A stretch of 56,939 bases of DNA from Prochlorococcus sp. AG-676-P15-1. GTDB taxonomy: Bacteria; Cyanobacteriota; Cyanobacteriia; PCC-6307; Cyanobiaceae. The position numbers and the translations under genes were made by a program. Shown in pieces: positions 20,919-30,652 of the stretch. Each line of letters starts with the position of its first letter. The first letter of the stretch is position 1. The notes under the pieces are model-generated. The model was not told where the DNA came from and searched no databases. It saw only the letters and a program-made list of their open reading frames with translations. The stretch is from NCBI GenBank assembly GCA_003210825.1, contig QCUF01000004.1, forward strand, positions 1 to 56,939, given 5' to 3'.

Positions 20919-22313
20919 TTACTTACAAATTTGACCGCTTAAAGAAAAAGATCTCGCTTCAGTTATTTTGACATTTATTTCATCACCAAATGAATAGTTA
21001 AATCCTATATCTTTTGGTATTTCTACAAAAGTAAGTCTGTTTGTTCTGGTTCTACCCATTATTTGTGAGTTATTTTTTGGATTCAAGCCTTCAATTAAAA
21101 CACTTTCAATATTATTTAAATATCTTTGATTTCTTTTTCTAGAGGTTGTTTCAACTAGTTCATTAATCTCTTTTAATCTTTCTTTTTTAACTTCTTCAGG
21201 TATTTGATTATCCCATATCGCTGCTGGGGTATTTGGTCTTGGAGAATAGGCAGCGGTCATTACTTGATCAAAACCAATATCAGATATTAATTTTAATGTT
21301 TCACGATATTGGTTTTCTGTTTCTCCAGGGAAAGCAACTATTGCATCAGCAGTAATTGATGCATTTGGCATTAATAGTCTTATATTTTCAATTATTCTTT
21401 TATATTTTTCGATTGTGTAACCTCTAGCCATCAATCTCAGGATTTCATCATTACCGCTTTGGAAAGGAATATGAAAATGTTCACAAACTTTGTCTAATTC
21501 ATAACAGGCTTTTATAAGTCTTTTTGAAAAATATTTAGGATGACTAGTAGAAAATCTTATTCTTCTAATTCCATCTATATCATGAATAAAATGAAGAAGA
21601 TCAGTAAGGGTATTTTCTTTTCTCCCTTCTTTTGTTGTTCCAGGAAGATCTCGACCATAGGCATCAATATTTTGCCCTAAAAGAGTTACCTCTTTAAAAT
21701 TATTAAGAGCTAATGTTTGTATTTCACTTTTAATTGCATCTGGATATCTTGACTGTTCTTTACCTCTAACAGAGGGGACAACACAATAAGAGCATCTTTC
21801 GTTGCAACCATAAATAATATTCACCCACCCACAAATAGAGCTATCTCTTCTCGCATTTGTAATATCTTCAGAAATGTAAGTTTCTTCAGTGGCAACGACT
21901 TGATTACCTGAATCAACCCTCTCTAATAGATTTTCAAGATTATTTACATGTTGTGGTCCCATAATTAGATCAATTTCGGGCACTCTTCTTAAAAGAGATT
22001 CACCCTCTTGTTGTGCAAGGCAACCTGCTACAACTAATTTTAATTTTGGAGTACAATGCTTTCTTTTGACTTGCTTTCCCAAAAAACTGTAAACCTTTTG
22101 CTGAGCACTATCTCTTATTGTGCATGTGTTATATAAAACTAAATCCGCTTTTAATTCATCAATAGCCCTGGAATATCCCATTTTTTCAAGAGTACCAGCC
22201 ATCCTTTCGGTATCTGCCTTATTCATTTGGCAACCAAAAGTTGTTATCCAATAACTACCAATAGAGGAAGTTTTGTAAGAATTTTTTTCTTCTTTTATTG
22301 GTTTGGTTAGCAC
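20919..22313 (-). CDS. miaB: tRNA-2-methylthio-N6-dimethylallyladenosine synthase
   Basis: Radical SAM methylthiotransferase acting on A37 of tRNAs. I chose GTG 22313 (464 residues; [12 protein letters not shown], then [14 protein letters not shown]). The open frame reaches 22445, but that extension runs through tRNA-His and cannot be coding. The N-terminal Cys cluster begins in TFGCQMN. The radical SAM motif is CNERCSYC within [23 protein letters not shown]-like C-terminus follows. It probably heads the miaB-ddl-ftsQ-ftsZ run. Confidence 0.95.
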   Translation of the reverse strand: MLTKPIKEEKNSYKTSSIGSYWITTFGCQMNKADTERMAGTLEKMGYSRAIDELKADLVLYNTCTIRDSAQQKVYSFLGKQVKRKHCTPKLKLVVAGCLAQQEGESLLRRVPEIDLIMGPQHVNNLENLLERVDSGNQVVATEETYISEDITNARRDSSICGWVNIIYGCNERCSYCVVPSVRGKEQSRYPDAIKSEIQTLALNNFKEVTLLGQNIDAYGRDLPGTTKEGRKENTLTDLLHFIHDIDGIRRIRFSTSHPKYFSKRLIKACYELDKVCEHFHIPFQSGNDEILRLMARGYTIEKYKRIIENIRLLMPNASITADAIVAFPGETENQYRETLKLISDIGFDQVMTAAYSPRPNTPAAIWDNQIPEEVKKERLKEINELVETTSRKRNQRYLNNIESVLIEGLNPKNNSQIMGRTRTNRLTFVEIPKDIGFNYSFGDEINVKITEARSFSLSGQICK

Positions 22314-22386
22314 TTTGCTAAAAGTAATTAAAGATGTTGTTAATTCAAAATTATAATTTAAATAATTTTGGAGAAATATTTTTGAG

Positions 22387-22460
22387 GGCGAGCGAGGGGA
22401 TTCGAACCCCCGAATAGCGGCGCCACAAGCCACTGCCTTAACCACTTGGCGACGCCCGCC
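22387..22460 (-). tRNA. tRNA-His (anticodon GTG)
   Basis: On the minus strand the acceptor stem GCGGGCG pairs with CGCTCGC. A preceding encoded G (position -1, base 22460) is opposite the discriminator C (22387), a feature special to tRNA-His. The anticodon loop is CTTGTGG. CCA is not encoded. It lies just upstream of miaB. Confidence 0.96.
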
Positions 22461-22594
22461 TCACATTTATAAATTTAACAACTTACGTGTAAAATTTCAT
22501 GCATATTTGCATCTTTAAAAAGATTTTGAAGTATTTTCCTATTTTTATACAGTTTTTATTAATGTTTTAAAATAAAATAAAAACAAACAAAATC

Positions 22595-23827
22595 TTGAGT
22601 AATTCCGGAAAAATAGAGGTTCTCATACCCAGAAGCCTTTGCGAAATAGAAAATGCTGATTCCCTCAATGTTGATGATGAAGATTTTGCTTCTGTTTTTG
22701 TTGCCTGGGAAAAAGGAATTGTTTCTGAACTAAAGCCGATAAAAATACAAAATAAAAAACCAAAAAAAATTCTATTTCCAAGATTTGTTGAAACTCATTC
22801 ACATTTTGATAAGTCTTTTACTTTTAGAGAGTTTCCTAATTTTAAATCAAACTATCAAGAAGCATTATCAGTAAATTTAGAAGAGCATAAAATTAGAACT
22901 ACGAAAAAAGTTTTGGAGAGAGCTGAAAAATCACTAAATCTTGCTATTAAAAATGGATATAGAGCTATTAGAAGTCATATTGATACCTACGAAAGTCAGG
23001 ATAATAATATTTGGAATGAGCTTTTTAATCTACAGAAAAAATATTCTTCTAAGTTGAAATTGCAGTATGTAGCCTTAGCTTCATTAGAGTTCTGGGATAC
23101 TTCTCATGGAAAGGAATTGGCAAAAAAGTTTTCTAGGGGAAACGGCATTTTAGGTGGAGTTCTTGTTCCTCCTTTTAATAAAGCAAAAATAAGATATTTG
23201 GTCTCTAAAACTCTCTTACTTGCAGATAAATATAAATTAGAAATTGATCTACACATAGACGAATCAAATATTGAACCTGGAGCTGGCATAAAAATTCTAT
23301 TGGAGACTATTGATAGATTAGATATCAAAGTACCAATAACATGTAGTCATTTGAGCAGTATATTATCTCTAAATGATAATGAAATACTTAAACTGGGAAG
23401 AAAGATTGCCGAGAAAAATATAAAAGTGATTGCACTTCCTCTTACAAATTTCTGGTTGCTTAATCGTAAAGATAAAAGTACCTCACTCCATAGACCCGTT
23501 GCACCAATTAAGCAACTACAAAAATCATTAGTCGATGTTTCTATAGGGAGTGATAATGTTCAGGATCCTTGGTATCCATTTGGTAATTATGATCCCTTTT
23601 ACTTAATATCTCTTGCAATGCCTATGCTTCAATTAAGTCCTTGGGATAGATTGACATTATCTTCCCTCTTTTTATCTCCCAGTAGATTATTAAAGTTAAA
23701 TTGGGATGGCTTAGTTAAAAAAGGCTGCCCTGCTGATTTTGTGATTTTAGATGCTGAAAAGTGGGCAGATATTTTCTCAACTAATTTAAAAAGAGAAGTC
23801 CTTATAAACGGCGCATTGTATAGCTAA
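22595..23827 (+). CDS. Cytosine-deaminase-like amidohydrolase
   Basis: Metal-dependent hydrolase of the amidohydrolase superfamily, closest in pattern to cytosine deaminase and its relatives. It has 410 residues. The metal-binding ETHSHFDKSFT motif is near residue 66. HIDTYES, HIDES and a late GSDNVQDPWYPFG segment with the catalytic Asp fit the CodA-like subgroup. The start is TTG 22595, since there is no ATG before the metal-binding motif. The natural substrate is unknown. It is followed 38 bases later by an FAD oxidase on the same strand. Confidence 0.82.
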   Translation: MSNSGKIEVLIPRSLCEIENADSLNVDDEDFASVFVAWEKGIVSELKPIKIQNKKPKKILFPRFVETHSHFDKSFTFREFPNFKSNYQEALSVNLEEHKIRTTKKVLERAEKSLNLAIKNGYRAIRSHIDTYESQDNNIWNELFNLQKKYSSKLKLQYVALASLEFWDTSHGKELAKKFSRGNGILGGVLVPPFNKAKIRYLVSKTLLLADKYKLEIDLHIDESNIEPGAGIKILLETIDRLDIKVPITCSHLSSILSLNDNEILKLGRKIAEKNIKVIALPLTNFWLLNRKDKSTSLHRPVAPIKQLQKSLVDVSIGSDNVQDPWYPFGNYDPFYLISLAMPMLQLSPWDRLTLSSLFLSPSRLLKLNWDGLVKKGCPADFVILDAEKWADIFSTNLKREVLINGALYS

Positions 23828-23865
23828 TCAATTATTTTATATTTAGACTAAAAAATTAATTATTA

Positions 23866-25221
23866 ATGTCATTAAGAAATTCAAAATTAATAGAACAATT
23901 AAAAAAAATTGATAATTTAGAAATTATTGAAAGGACTTCTGATGTAAAAAGGCTTTCAAAAGACTTTTATAATTATTCTCCAATACTCGAAAAAAGACTA
24001 GATGGTTGTATCGCTGACTTGGCGGTAAGACCTATTGATCAAAATGCAGTAAAGAAAGTAGCAGAAATTTGTTGGGAATTTTCTATACCACTTACCTTAA
24101 GAGGTTCTGGTACAGGTAATTACGGACAAGCTGTCCCTCTGTTTAAAGGCATTGTTATGCAAATGAATTGTTTAAATAAAATAGAAGAATTTTATCCAGA
24201 GACAGGCTTCGTAAAGGTACAATCTGGATGCTTAATGGGAGATCTAAATAAAGAACTAGAAAAATATGGAAGAGAATTAAGGTTGCTTCCCAGTACATGG
24301 AAAACTGCAACTATAGGAGGTTTTGTTGCAGGGGGCTCAGGAGGTATCGGATCAATTAGATGGGGATTTTTAAGAGATCCTGGGAATCTTCTAGGTCTTG
24401 AAGCGGTAACAATAAATAAAGAGCCTAAATTACTAAGATTTGATGCTCAAGAATCAGAACCTTTAAATCATGCGTATGGAACTAATGGCATTATTACTTC
24501 ATTATTAATCTCTACTGATATAAAACGTAAGTGGTACTCAATAATAATTGACTGTAAAGAGTTAAATAAGACGATCAAAATATTAAAAACATGTACCATT
24601 GCAGCAATCGACTTGAAGCTTGGCGCAATTCTTGAAAAGGAAATCGTAGATCAAATGCCTAACTGGTTTAAAGGTAAATCTAAGAGTCACAAGATTTTGC
24701 TTCAATCAACGCTTGGGGGGGTAAAAACTATTGAATTAATTTGCAAAAAATATGAAGCTAATTTTTTTCTTCTTGGAGAAGAAGATAAATTAACAAATGG
24801 AATCTCTGAAGTAGTGTGGAATCATACAACCCTTCATATGAGAGCAAAGGATAAAAATTGGACATATTTACAGATGCTTTTACCTCTAGATAAGGAATTC
24901 GAATTAATTAATTCTTTGAGAGAAAAATGGGGTAAGAATATTCTTTGGCATATTGAAGCAGTTTCTCAACAAGGAGTCCCTAGATTAGCTGCGTTGCCCG
25001 TAGTAAAATGGCATAGTTCAGATCAAATAAACCAAATAATTGATAATTGTAAGCAACTTGGAGCAATTATTTTTAATCCACATGTATTAACTGTTGAGGG
25101 AGGTGGATTAGGAGTTATTGATTCTGATCAAGTAAAAGCAAAATTAAAATTTGATCCAAAAGGTTTATTAAATCCTGGTAAATTGCAAGGGTGGGAAGTA
25201 AAAGACGAGTTTAATATTTAA
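23866..25221 (+). CDS. GlcD-like FAD-linked oxidase
   Basis: Flavoprotein of the PCMH/FAD-binding type-4 family, similar to glycolate oxidase subunit GlcD. It has 451 residues. The N-terminal FAD domain includes LTLRGSGTGNYGQAVPLFKG (about residues 78-97) and GGFVAGGSGGIGSIRWGF. The C-terminal FAD-linked oxidase end has FDPKGLLNPGKLQGW. The partner subunits GlcE and GlcF are absent, so the substrate is open. It overlaps folC tail to tail by four bases. Confidence 0.85.
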   Translation: MSLRNSKLIEQLKKIDNLEIIERTSDVKRLSKDFYNYSPILEKRLDGCIADLAVRPIDQNAVKKVAEICWEFSIPLTLRGSGTGNYGQAVPLFKGIVMQMNCLNKIEEFYPETGFVKVQSGCLMGDLNKELEKYGRELRLLPSTWKTATIGGFVAGGSGGIGSIRWGFLRDPGNLLGLEAVTINKEPKLLRFDAQESEPLNHAYGTNGIITSLLISTDIKRKWYSIIIDCKELNKTIKILKTCTIAAIDLKLGAILEKEIVDQMPNWFKGKSKSHKILLQSTLGGVKTIELICKKYEANFFLLGEEDKLTNGISEVVWNHTTLHMRAKDKNWTYLQMLLPLDKEFELINSLREKWGKNILWHIEAVSQQGVPRLAALPVVKWHSSDQINQIIDNCKQLGAIIFNPHVLTVEGGGLGVIDSDQVKAKLKFDPKGLLNPGKLQGWEVKDEFNI

Positions 25222-26450
25222 GACTTTTGATTATTTGCAAATTTAATAAACTCAGCAACTAAAAATATTGAGCCTGTAAGCACAGGATTACATTTTGGCC
25301 ATTTTTTAAGATCCAAAAGATAGTTAAAAGCAAGATCTACCTTTTCAAACTCATTAATATTTAAATGATTTAGATCATTAATCTTAGAAAGATCATTTAA
25401 TGTCCAACTTTCTTGATTAGGAACTGGGACTAAAAGTATATGATCATTTTCTTTAATAAGAACTTTTATCATTGAGACAATATCTTTTTGTATTTGCACT
25501 CCTAAAATCCAATAAACTCCTTCCAGATTATTAATCCAAGTTTCCCTTTCCTCTGAAAGGGCTTTTGCCGCAGAGTAATTATGAGCAGAATCAACAAGAA
25601 TTTTTTTATTAAAACATTTAATTATTTCTAACCTCCCCCTCCATTTTGCATTCTTAAGTCCTTCCTTAATGGAGGATTCTTTAACCTTAAAGCCAAAATT
25701 AATTAGTTCTTCAACTACTCCAATAGCAACTGCTGCGTTTTGTTTTTGAAAATTTCCTTTTAAACCAATTTCATAATCATTAGGTAGTGATTCTTTCCAT
25801 ATGATTTTTGCACCTACTTGTTGGATTCTTGCTTTAATTATTTCCTCAACTTTAGCTTCTTGACGACAAGAAATAACAAATGCATTTTTTTCAATTACAG
25901 CTACTTTTTCTTTTGCAATTTTTTCAATTGAGTCTCCAAGATATTCTTTATGGTCCAAACCTATTTTCCCAATAGCAACTATTGGTCTAAAAGGATGGGC
26001 TGTAGTGGCGTCTAATCTTCCACCTAAACCAGCTTCAAGAATTAATAAATCTACTTTCTTAAAATCAAAAAAATTAAGTGCACAACAAATAATTTGTTCA
26101 AAAGGAGATAATTTATGGGTTGAAAGATTATTTTTTATTTTCTTAAATAGTCTTTCAAATTCTTCCTTACTAATTTTTTCTTTATTTACTCTAATCCTTT
26201 CACAGATATCTAAAAGGTGAGGAGAAGTAGTAACCCCAATATTCTTTTTATCTGTATAAAGAATGTTTTCTATAAAAGCGGTAATCGAACCTTTACCATT
26301 TGTTCCTACAATTTGAATAGCAGGTATATTTTTGCATGGGTCATCTAAATCTTTTAAAGCATTTTTTATTCTTGATAATCCTAATTTAATATTTTCCCTT
26401 TCTAATTTGGGCGAGAGCAAATTAAAATTCTCAATGTTTACATTTATCAA
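25218..26450 (-). CDS. folC: Folylpolyglutamate/dihydrofolate synthase
   Basis: Adds glutamate to dihydropteroate and to reduced folates; Mur-ligase-like ATP enzyme. It has 410 residues. The P-loop VGTNGKGSITAFIENIL lies at about residues 48-64. TTSPHLLDICERIRVN and LEAGLGGRLDATTA are family signatures. The Mur-like C-terminal domain contains DSAHNYSAAKAL. It is 12 bases downstream of argD on the same strand. Confidence 0.95.
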   Translation of the reverse strand: MINVNIENFNLLSPKLERENIKLGLSRIKNALKDLDDPCKNIPAIQIVGTNGKGSITAFIENILYTDKKNIGVTTSPHLLDICERIRVNKEKISKEEFERLFKKIKNNLSTHKLSPFEQIICCALNFFDFKKVDLLILEAGLGGRLDATTAHPFRPIVAIGKIGLDHKEYLGDSIEKIAKEKVAVIEKNAFVISCRQEAKVEEIIKARIQQVGAKIIWKESLPNDYEIGLKGNFQKQNAAVAIGVVEELINFGFKVKESSIKEGLKNAKWRGRLEIIKCFNKKILVDSAHNYSAAKALSEERETWINNLEGVYWILGVQIQKDIVSMIKVLIKENDHILLVPVPNQESWTLNDLSKINDLNHLNINEFEKVDLAFNYLLDLKKWPKCNPVLTGSIFLVAEFIKFANNQKS

Positions 26451-26462
26451 AATTAATAGAAT

Positions 26463-27638
26463 TTACATCTCTTCAAAAATTAAATCTAACTTCTTTAAAA
26501 GTATATTGATCTCATTTCTCGAAATTATCAATGGTGGTACAAAACGAACCACGTTTCCTCCAGCCGGTACTAAAAGTAAACCTTTATCAAAAGCTTTTAA
26601 TGTGATTGTTTTTGCATCTGTGTAGGAATTATTTATAACAAGACCTTGTATTAATCCAAGTCCTCTTACACCACTAATAATCTTTGGGAATTTAGCTGAA
26701 ATTTTAGTAAAACCATCATTTAATTGATTTCCTCTTTCAAAAACGTTTTTAAGAATATTACGTCTTTTAATTTCCTCTAAAACTGTTATGGCAGCTCTAC
26801 AAGCAAAGGGATTTCCACCAAAAGTACTTGCGTGATCACCAGGGGAAAAAATGTTCGCTTTTTTTTGTACCAATAAAGCACCTATCGCATGTCCTCCTCC
26901 TAATCCTTTAGCTAATGTGAATCCATCAGGTTCGATTCCTAGATTCTCATATCCCCACATTTTTCCTGTTCTTCCAACTCCACTCTGAACTTCATCAAGA
27001 ATTAAAAGAGAATTATTTTGATTACAAATTTCTCTTAATTCTTTAAAAAATACTTTTTCACCAGGTATTACACCTCCTTCTCCTTGAATTGGTTCAACTA
27101 AAACCCCGGAGACTTTTTGGTCATTTTTTTTAAATTCTTCAAATAATATTTTTACTGAATCAATATCGTTATATTTGAAAAACTTAAAACCTTTAACCAG
27201 GGGTTCAAAACCTTTTTGATACTTAGGCTGACCAGTAGCACTTAAAGTTGCGATAGTTCTGCCATGAAAGCTAGATTCAGCCGCAAGAATAAAAGATTCT
27301 TTACCTTTGTGTACTGTATTACCATACTTTTTGATTAATTTAATAGCTGACTCATTTGCCTCGGCACCACTATTACAGAAAAAAACACTTTCAGCACAAC
27401 TTTGTTTAGTTAAATATTTGCTTAATTCTTCCTGCTCTTCAATCTTATAAAGATTTGATATATGCTGAACTTTTTTTAATTGTGCAGATAACTTTTTTCT
27501 TAAGATTCTGTTGCTATGCCCTAAACTACATGTTGCTATACCTGCCACAGCATCAAGATATTTTTTCCCTCTTTCATCCCATAGCCAACATCCATTACCT
27601 TTCTTAAAAGATATATTAAATCTTGTATAAGTATTCAT
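26463..27638 (-). CDS. argD: Acetylornithine aminotransferase
   Basis: PLP-dependent aminotransferase of arginine synthesis. I chose ATG 27638 (391 residues; MNTYTRFNISFKKGNGCWLW). The open frame runs to 27737 but the extension lies inside tRNA-Leu. FFCNSGAEANESAIKLIKKY, LILDEVQSGVGRTG and the PLP lysine segment TLAKGLGGGHAIG are all present, with STFGGNPFACRAA after. folC follows directly. Succinylornithine or GABA aminotransferase activity cannot be excluded, but context favours ArgD. Confidence 0.94.
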   Translation of the reverse strand: MNTYTRFNISFKKGNGCWLWDERGKKYLDAVAGIATCSLGHSNRILRKKLSAQLKKVQHISNLYKIEEQEELSKYLTKQSCAESVFFCNSGAEANESAIKLIKKYGNTVHKGKESFILAAESSFHGRTIATLSATGQPKYQKGFEPLVKGFKFFKYNDIDSVKILFEEFKKNDQKVSGVLVEPIQGEGGVIPGEKVFFKELREICNQNNSLLILDEVQSGVGRTGKMWGYENLGIEPDGFTLAKGLGGGHAIGALLVQKKANIFSPGDHASTFGGNPFACRAAITVLEEIKRRNILKNVFERGNQLNDGFTKISAKFPKIISGVRGLGLIQGLVINNSYTDAKTITLKAFDKGLLLVPAGGNVVRFVPPLIISRNEINILLKKLDLIFEEM

Positions 27639-27643
27639 TAAAG

Positions 27644-27725
27644 TGGGAGCGGTCGGACTTGAACCGACATACCCGAAGGTGCCGCATTTTGAGTGCGGTG
27701 CGTCTACCAATTCCACCACGCTCCC
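27644..27725 (-). tRNA. tRNA-Leu (anticodon CAA)
   Basis: On the minus strand the acceptor stem GGGAGCG pairs with CGCTCCC. The anticodon loop is CTCAAAA, giving anticodon CAA. A long variable arm (CACCTTCGGGTATG region) marks it as a class II tRNA. It is about 82 bases long with CCA not encoded. It lies six bases upstream of the argD start. Confidence 0.96.
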
Positions 27726-28003
27726 AAGGCTCTTCACAAATAATTAACTTATTTAACTATAACAATATTTCATGTATTGACTACATTTTCTGTTTTATAA
27801 AAATGAGACATAGAAAAAAATAATAATACTAGATAGAAGTCTTAAATTGAACACATTAAGCTAGGAATTGAGCTGTAATACAATTTACGCTACATATTTG
27901 ACACATAACTGTCTCAATAAAGGACTTGTAAGGCTAAAAATAAGAATTAGGCTTCACGGATAGTTATATTGTGTTATATTTCTTAGTAATACTATCAAAA
28001 ATC

Positions 28004-28123
28004 ATGTCAGGTATCAAAGCTAAAGATAAAACTCAGAAATTATCATACAAATTAGCGCCTTATTTATTCATTGCTGTGGCTATTTTCACCGCTTTCGGCT
28101 CTAACGGTGGTACATGGGTATGA
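28004..28123 (+). CDS. 39-residue putative membrane protein
   Basis: Short ORF absent from standard long-ORF calls. It starts MSGIKAKDKTQKLSYK, a basic N-terminus. One hydrophobic helix follows (LAPYLFIAVAIFTAF), and the end is GSNGGTWV. The positive N-terminus, single helix and short polar tail resemble small subunits of thylakoid complexes, but I cannot match it to a known one. Its stop overlaps the start of the next ORF as ATGA, suggesting coupled translation. It lies in an otherwise unoccupied gap of about 500 bases. Confidence 0.6.
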   Translation: MSGIKAKDKTQKLSYKLAPYLFIAVAIFTAFGSNGGTWV

Positions 28124-28224
28124 ATGATCAAAAAATTAGTGGATTAAATAAATATTGGTCTGTTCGTTTTTTGATATTATCCTTCATTTTTATTGGCTTC
28201 GTTTCACTTATCAACGTAGCTTAA
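28120..28224 (+). CDS. 34-residue putative membrane protein
   Basis: Short ORF beginning at the ATG that overlaps the previous stop by four bases. A polar start (MNDQKISGLNKYWSVR) precedes one hydrophobic helix (FLILSFIFIGFVSLI). It ends 14 bases before the convergent murA stop. Not recognised. The pairing with the preceding ORF and the one-helix design are the only support for it being a gene. Confidence 0.5.
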   Translation: MNDQKISGLNKYWSVRFLILSFIFIGFVSLINVA

Positions 28225-28238
28225 ATTTTTAAATAAAA

Positions 28239-29606
28239 TCAAGCTGCTTTCATTGCAGATTTCATTTCTTCGTTTATGTCAGAACTTTTATAATTTGATT
28301 CACAAATATTTTTTGTTGTTCGTCTTTTAACATTGGTGCCTAATTGAGATAGTTTTAATTCAAAATTTTCGTAACCCCTATCTAAATGTTCAAGTCCATA
28401 AATACGACTAACATTCTTAGTTGTTAAAGCAGCAATTATCAGAGCAGCTGAAGATCTCAGGTCTAACCCAACTAATGTCATTCCTTTTAATTTCTTAACT
28501 CCATTTATTTGAGCTGTATTATCTTTTAATGTTATAGAACTCCCCATTTGATTTAAAAGATCAACATGATTCATCCTTTTTTCAAAGATTGTTTCAGTGA
28601 TCTTAGATTTCCCTTTAGCTATAGTCATTAGAGCCATAAATGGAGCCTGTAAGTCGGTAGGGAATCCTGGAAATGGAGCGGTTTTTATATCTACCGCTTT
28701 AATCTCATTACCTTTTATTGAAATCGAATTTCCTTTTATTGTTATTTTACTGCCACTTTCCTCTAGCTTATTTAATACTGCTTCTAAATGATTTGGAATT
28801 ATTGGAGAAACTGTGATTGAAGATGAAGTTGCAGCAGCAGCTATTAAAAAAGTTCCTGCTTCTATTCTGTCTGGGATTACTTTATGAGTGCAGCCATGAA
28901 GTTTTTGTACTCCATCAATAATTATTTTTTCTTTACCAGAGTCATAAATTTTTGCTCCCATTTTATTTAACATCTGACATAAGTCTTGAATTTCAGGCTC
29001 CCTTGCCGCATTTTCTATTACAGTTCTTCCTTCTGCTAAGGATGCTGCCATTATTAACGTTTCAGTAGCCCCAACACTTGGACAATTTAATCTGATATTT
29101 GCACCCAATAGTTTACTTTTCTTAACTAGTTTTGCTTTTACGACATCTTTGTCAATAATAATTTCTGCACCTAGTGCCCTTAGCCCATTTATATGTTCGT
29201 TGATAGGTCTTTCCCCAATATTGCACCCACCAGGTAAAGGTATTGAAGCTTCCCCAAATCTTGTTAATAATGCTCCAATACAAAAGAAACTGGCTCTTAA
29301 TCCATTTACAAGTTCATATGGGAGTTCTTGTATGGATATATTCTTTGAATCAATGATTAATTGATGATCTTTACTACGTAATTTAACTCCTAAATTCTTA
29401 AGTATATTTCCCATTTTATCAATATCAGTCAGAAAAGGAACATTATCTAATATGGTCTTTTCTTCAGTTAGTAATGATGCCGCAAGTAATACTAATGCGG
29501 AATTCTTTGCACCACTTATTTTAACCTTCCCTCTTAAGGTATTTTGGCCAATAATCTTTAAATGTTGGGATTTAAGATATGACTTATTGTTGCTTTCGCA
29601 AACCAT
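28239..29606 (-). CDS. murA: UDP-N-acetylglucosamine 1-carboxyvinyltransferase
   Basis: First committed step of peptidoglycan synthesis; transfers enolpyruvate to UDP-GlcNAc. It has 455 residues. GKVKISGAKNSALVLLAASL near the N-terminus is the MurA/EPSP-synthase-like opening. IPLPGGCNIGERPINEHING contains the active-site Cys that fosfomycin attacks in this family. A C-terminal tail of about 30 residues, Lys and Ser rich, runs beyond the usual end. It converges with the two small ORFs. Confidence 0.97.
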   Translation of the reverse strand: MVCESNNKSYLKSQHLKIIGQNTLRGKVKISGAKNSALVLLAASLLTEEKTILDNVPFLTDIDKMGNILKNLGVKLRSKDHQLIIDSKNISIQELPYELVNGLRASFFCIGALLTRFGEASIPLPGGCNIGERPINEHINGLRALGAEIIIDKDVVKAKLVKKSKLLGANIRLNCPSVGATETLIMAASLAEGRTVIENAAREPEIQDLCQMLNKMGAKIYDSGKEKIIIDGVQKLHGCTHKVIPDRIEAGTFLIAAAATSSSITVSPIIPNHLEAVLNKLEESGSKITIKGNSISIKGNEIKAVDIKTAPFPGFPTDLQAPFMALMTIAKGKSKITETIFEKRMNHVDLLNQMGSSITLKDNTAQINGVKKLKGMTLVGLDLRSSAALIIAALTTKNVSRIYGLEHLDRGYENFELKLSQLGTNVKRRTTKNICESNYKSSDINEEMKSAMKAA

Positions 29607-29804
29607 TAAGAATTTTTTTATTGGTTTAATAATGACAAAATAAATATAGTAAGTCCACCCTCTGTAACGCGATGAATATTAATAAATACTAAAGGGTGTA
29701 AATTTAAATGGCTAAGAATTAAGATTAAAAAAAATAATTGTTCAAAATATTAAAGTAACTAAAATGTATTTAATATCAAAATTATTTAAATCACTATAGA
29801 AAAT

Positions 29805-30650
29805 ATTTTTCCAAAAATAACTAGTAAAAGTAATGCTTTAGTTAAAAAATTTAGATCGTTTAAAAAAGGATCTAATACAAAAGATAAAGATTATTTTTGC
29901 ATTGAAGGCACTCATTTGATCGAAGAAATGCTGAAGTCTGGCAATTATCCTTCTAAAATTTTAACTACTGAAAAATGGCTTGATAAAAACGAGAATCTTT
30001 ATCAAAAGATTGATCAATCATTAATAATTGTCGTTTCAGAAGAGGTTTTAGCTTCAGCAGTATCTACAAAAAATCCTGATGGAGTAGCTGCTTTGGTGGA
30101 GATTTCATCAATACTAAATTTTGACTTTAATAATATTGAAGATGACTTTATTCTTGTCCTTGATAGGATTCAAGATCCTGGTAATATGGGGAACCTTTTT
30201 AGAACAGCTTTAGCTGCTGGTGTTAATAAGATATTATTAGCGGGAGGGGCGTACCCCTTAGGCCAAAAGGTATTAAGAGCATCTAGTGGATCTGTTTTTC
30301 ATCTCCCATTTAAAAGATTTGATGGAGGTGAAGAAGAAATAATTAATTCTTTATTGTCATCATTAGATCAATTCTCAAAGAACGGGCTTCAAATAATTTC
30401 TACAAGTAGCCATAATAAAAATTCTAATAAATCTCAAAAACCGTATTGGGAAATTGATTGGTCTAAACCAACTGCACTTATATTGGGCAATGAAGGTAAT
30501 GGTATTCATAAAAGAATACAAGAAGCTTTTAATGAAACAATTACTATTCCGCATAGTGAGCTTGTAGAATCATTGAATGTGGCTTGTGTTGCAGTTCCAT
30601 TATTACTTGAACGAAAAAGAGTCGCATATACTTCTACTTCAAGAATATAA
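29805..30650 (+). CDS. SpoU/TrmH-type RNA methyltransferase (start codon unclear)
   Basis: SAM-dependent 2'-O-methyltransferase of the SPOUT class, acting on rRNA or tRNA. Motifs seen: DRIQDPGNMGNLFRTALAAG, ALILGNEGNGI and SLNVACVAVPLLLE. The first ATG/GTG/TTG in frame is TTG 29916. The conserved N-terminal substrate-binding segment (ITSKSNALVKKFRS and DYFCIEGTHLIEEM) starts well upstream of it. The frame is open back to 29790, where a stop precedes ATC, ATA and ATT codons only. I set the start at ATT 29805 as a tentative choice. lpdA follows two bases after the stop. Confidence 0.85.
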   Translation: MFPKITSKSNALVKKFRSFKKGSNTKDKDYFCIEGTHLIEEMLKSGNYPSKILTTEKWLDKNENLYQKIDQSLIIVVSEEVLASAVSTKNPDGVAALVEISSILNFDFNNIEDDFILVLDRIQDPGNMGNLFRTALAAGVNKILLAGGAYPLGQKVLRASSGSVFHLPFKRFDGGEEEIINSLLSSLDQFSKNGLQIISTSSHNKNSNKSQKPYWEIDWSKPTALILGNEGNGIHKRIQEAFNETITIPHSELVESLNVACVAVPLLLERKRVAYTSTSRI

Positions 30651-30652
30651 AA

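Noticed and set aside
22314-22445. Extended miaB N-terminus
   Set aside because: The extension lies largely within tRNA-His on the same strand and does not resemble MiaB.
27639-27737. Extended argD N-terminus
   Set aside because: It is the translated tRNA-Leu gene; the ATG at 27638 fits family length.
29656-29699. CACCCT / AGGGTG inverted repeat between murA and the methyltransferase
   Set aside because: The loop of about 30 bases is too long and the arms too short to support a regulatory call.
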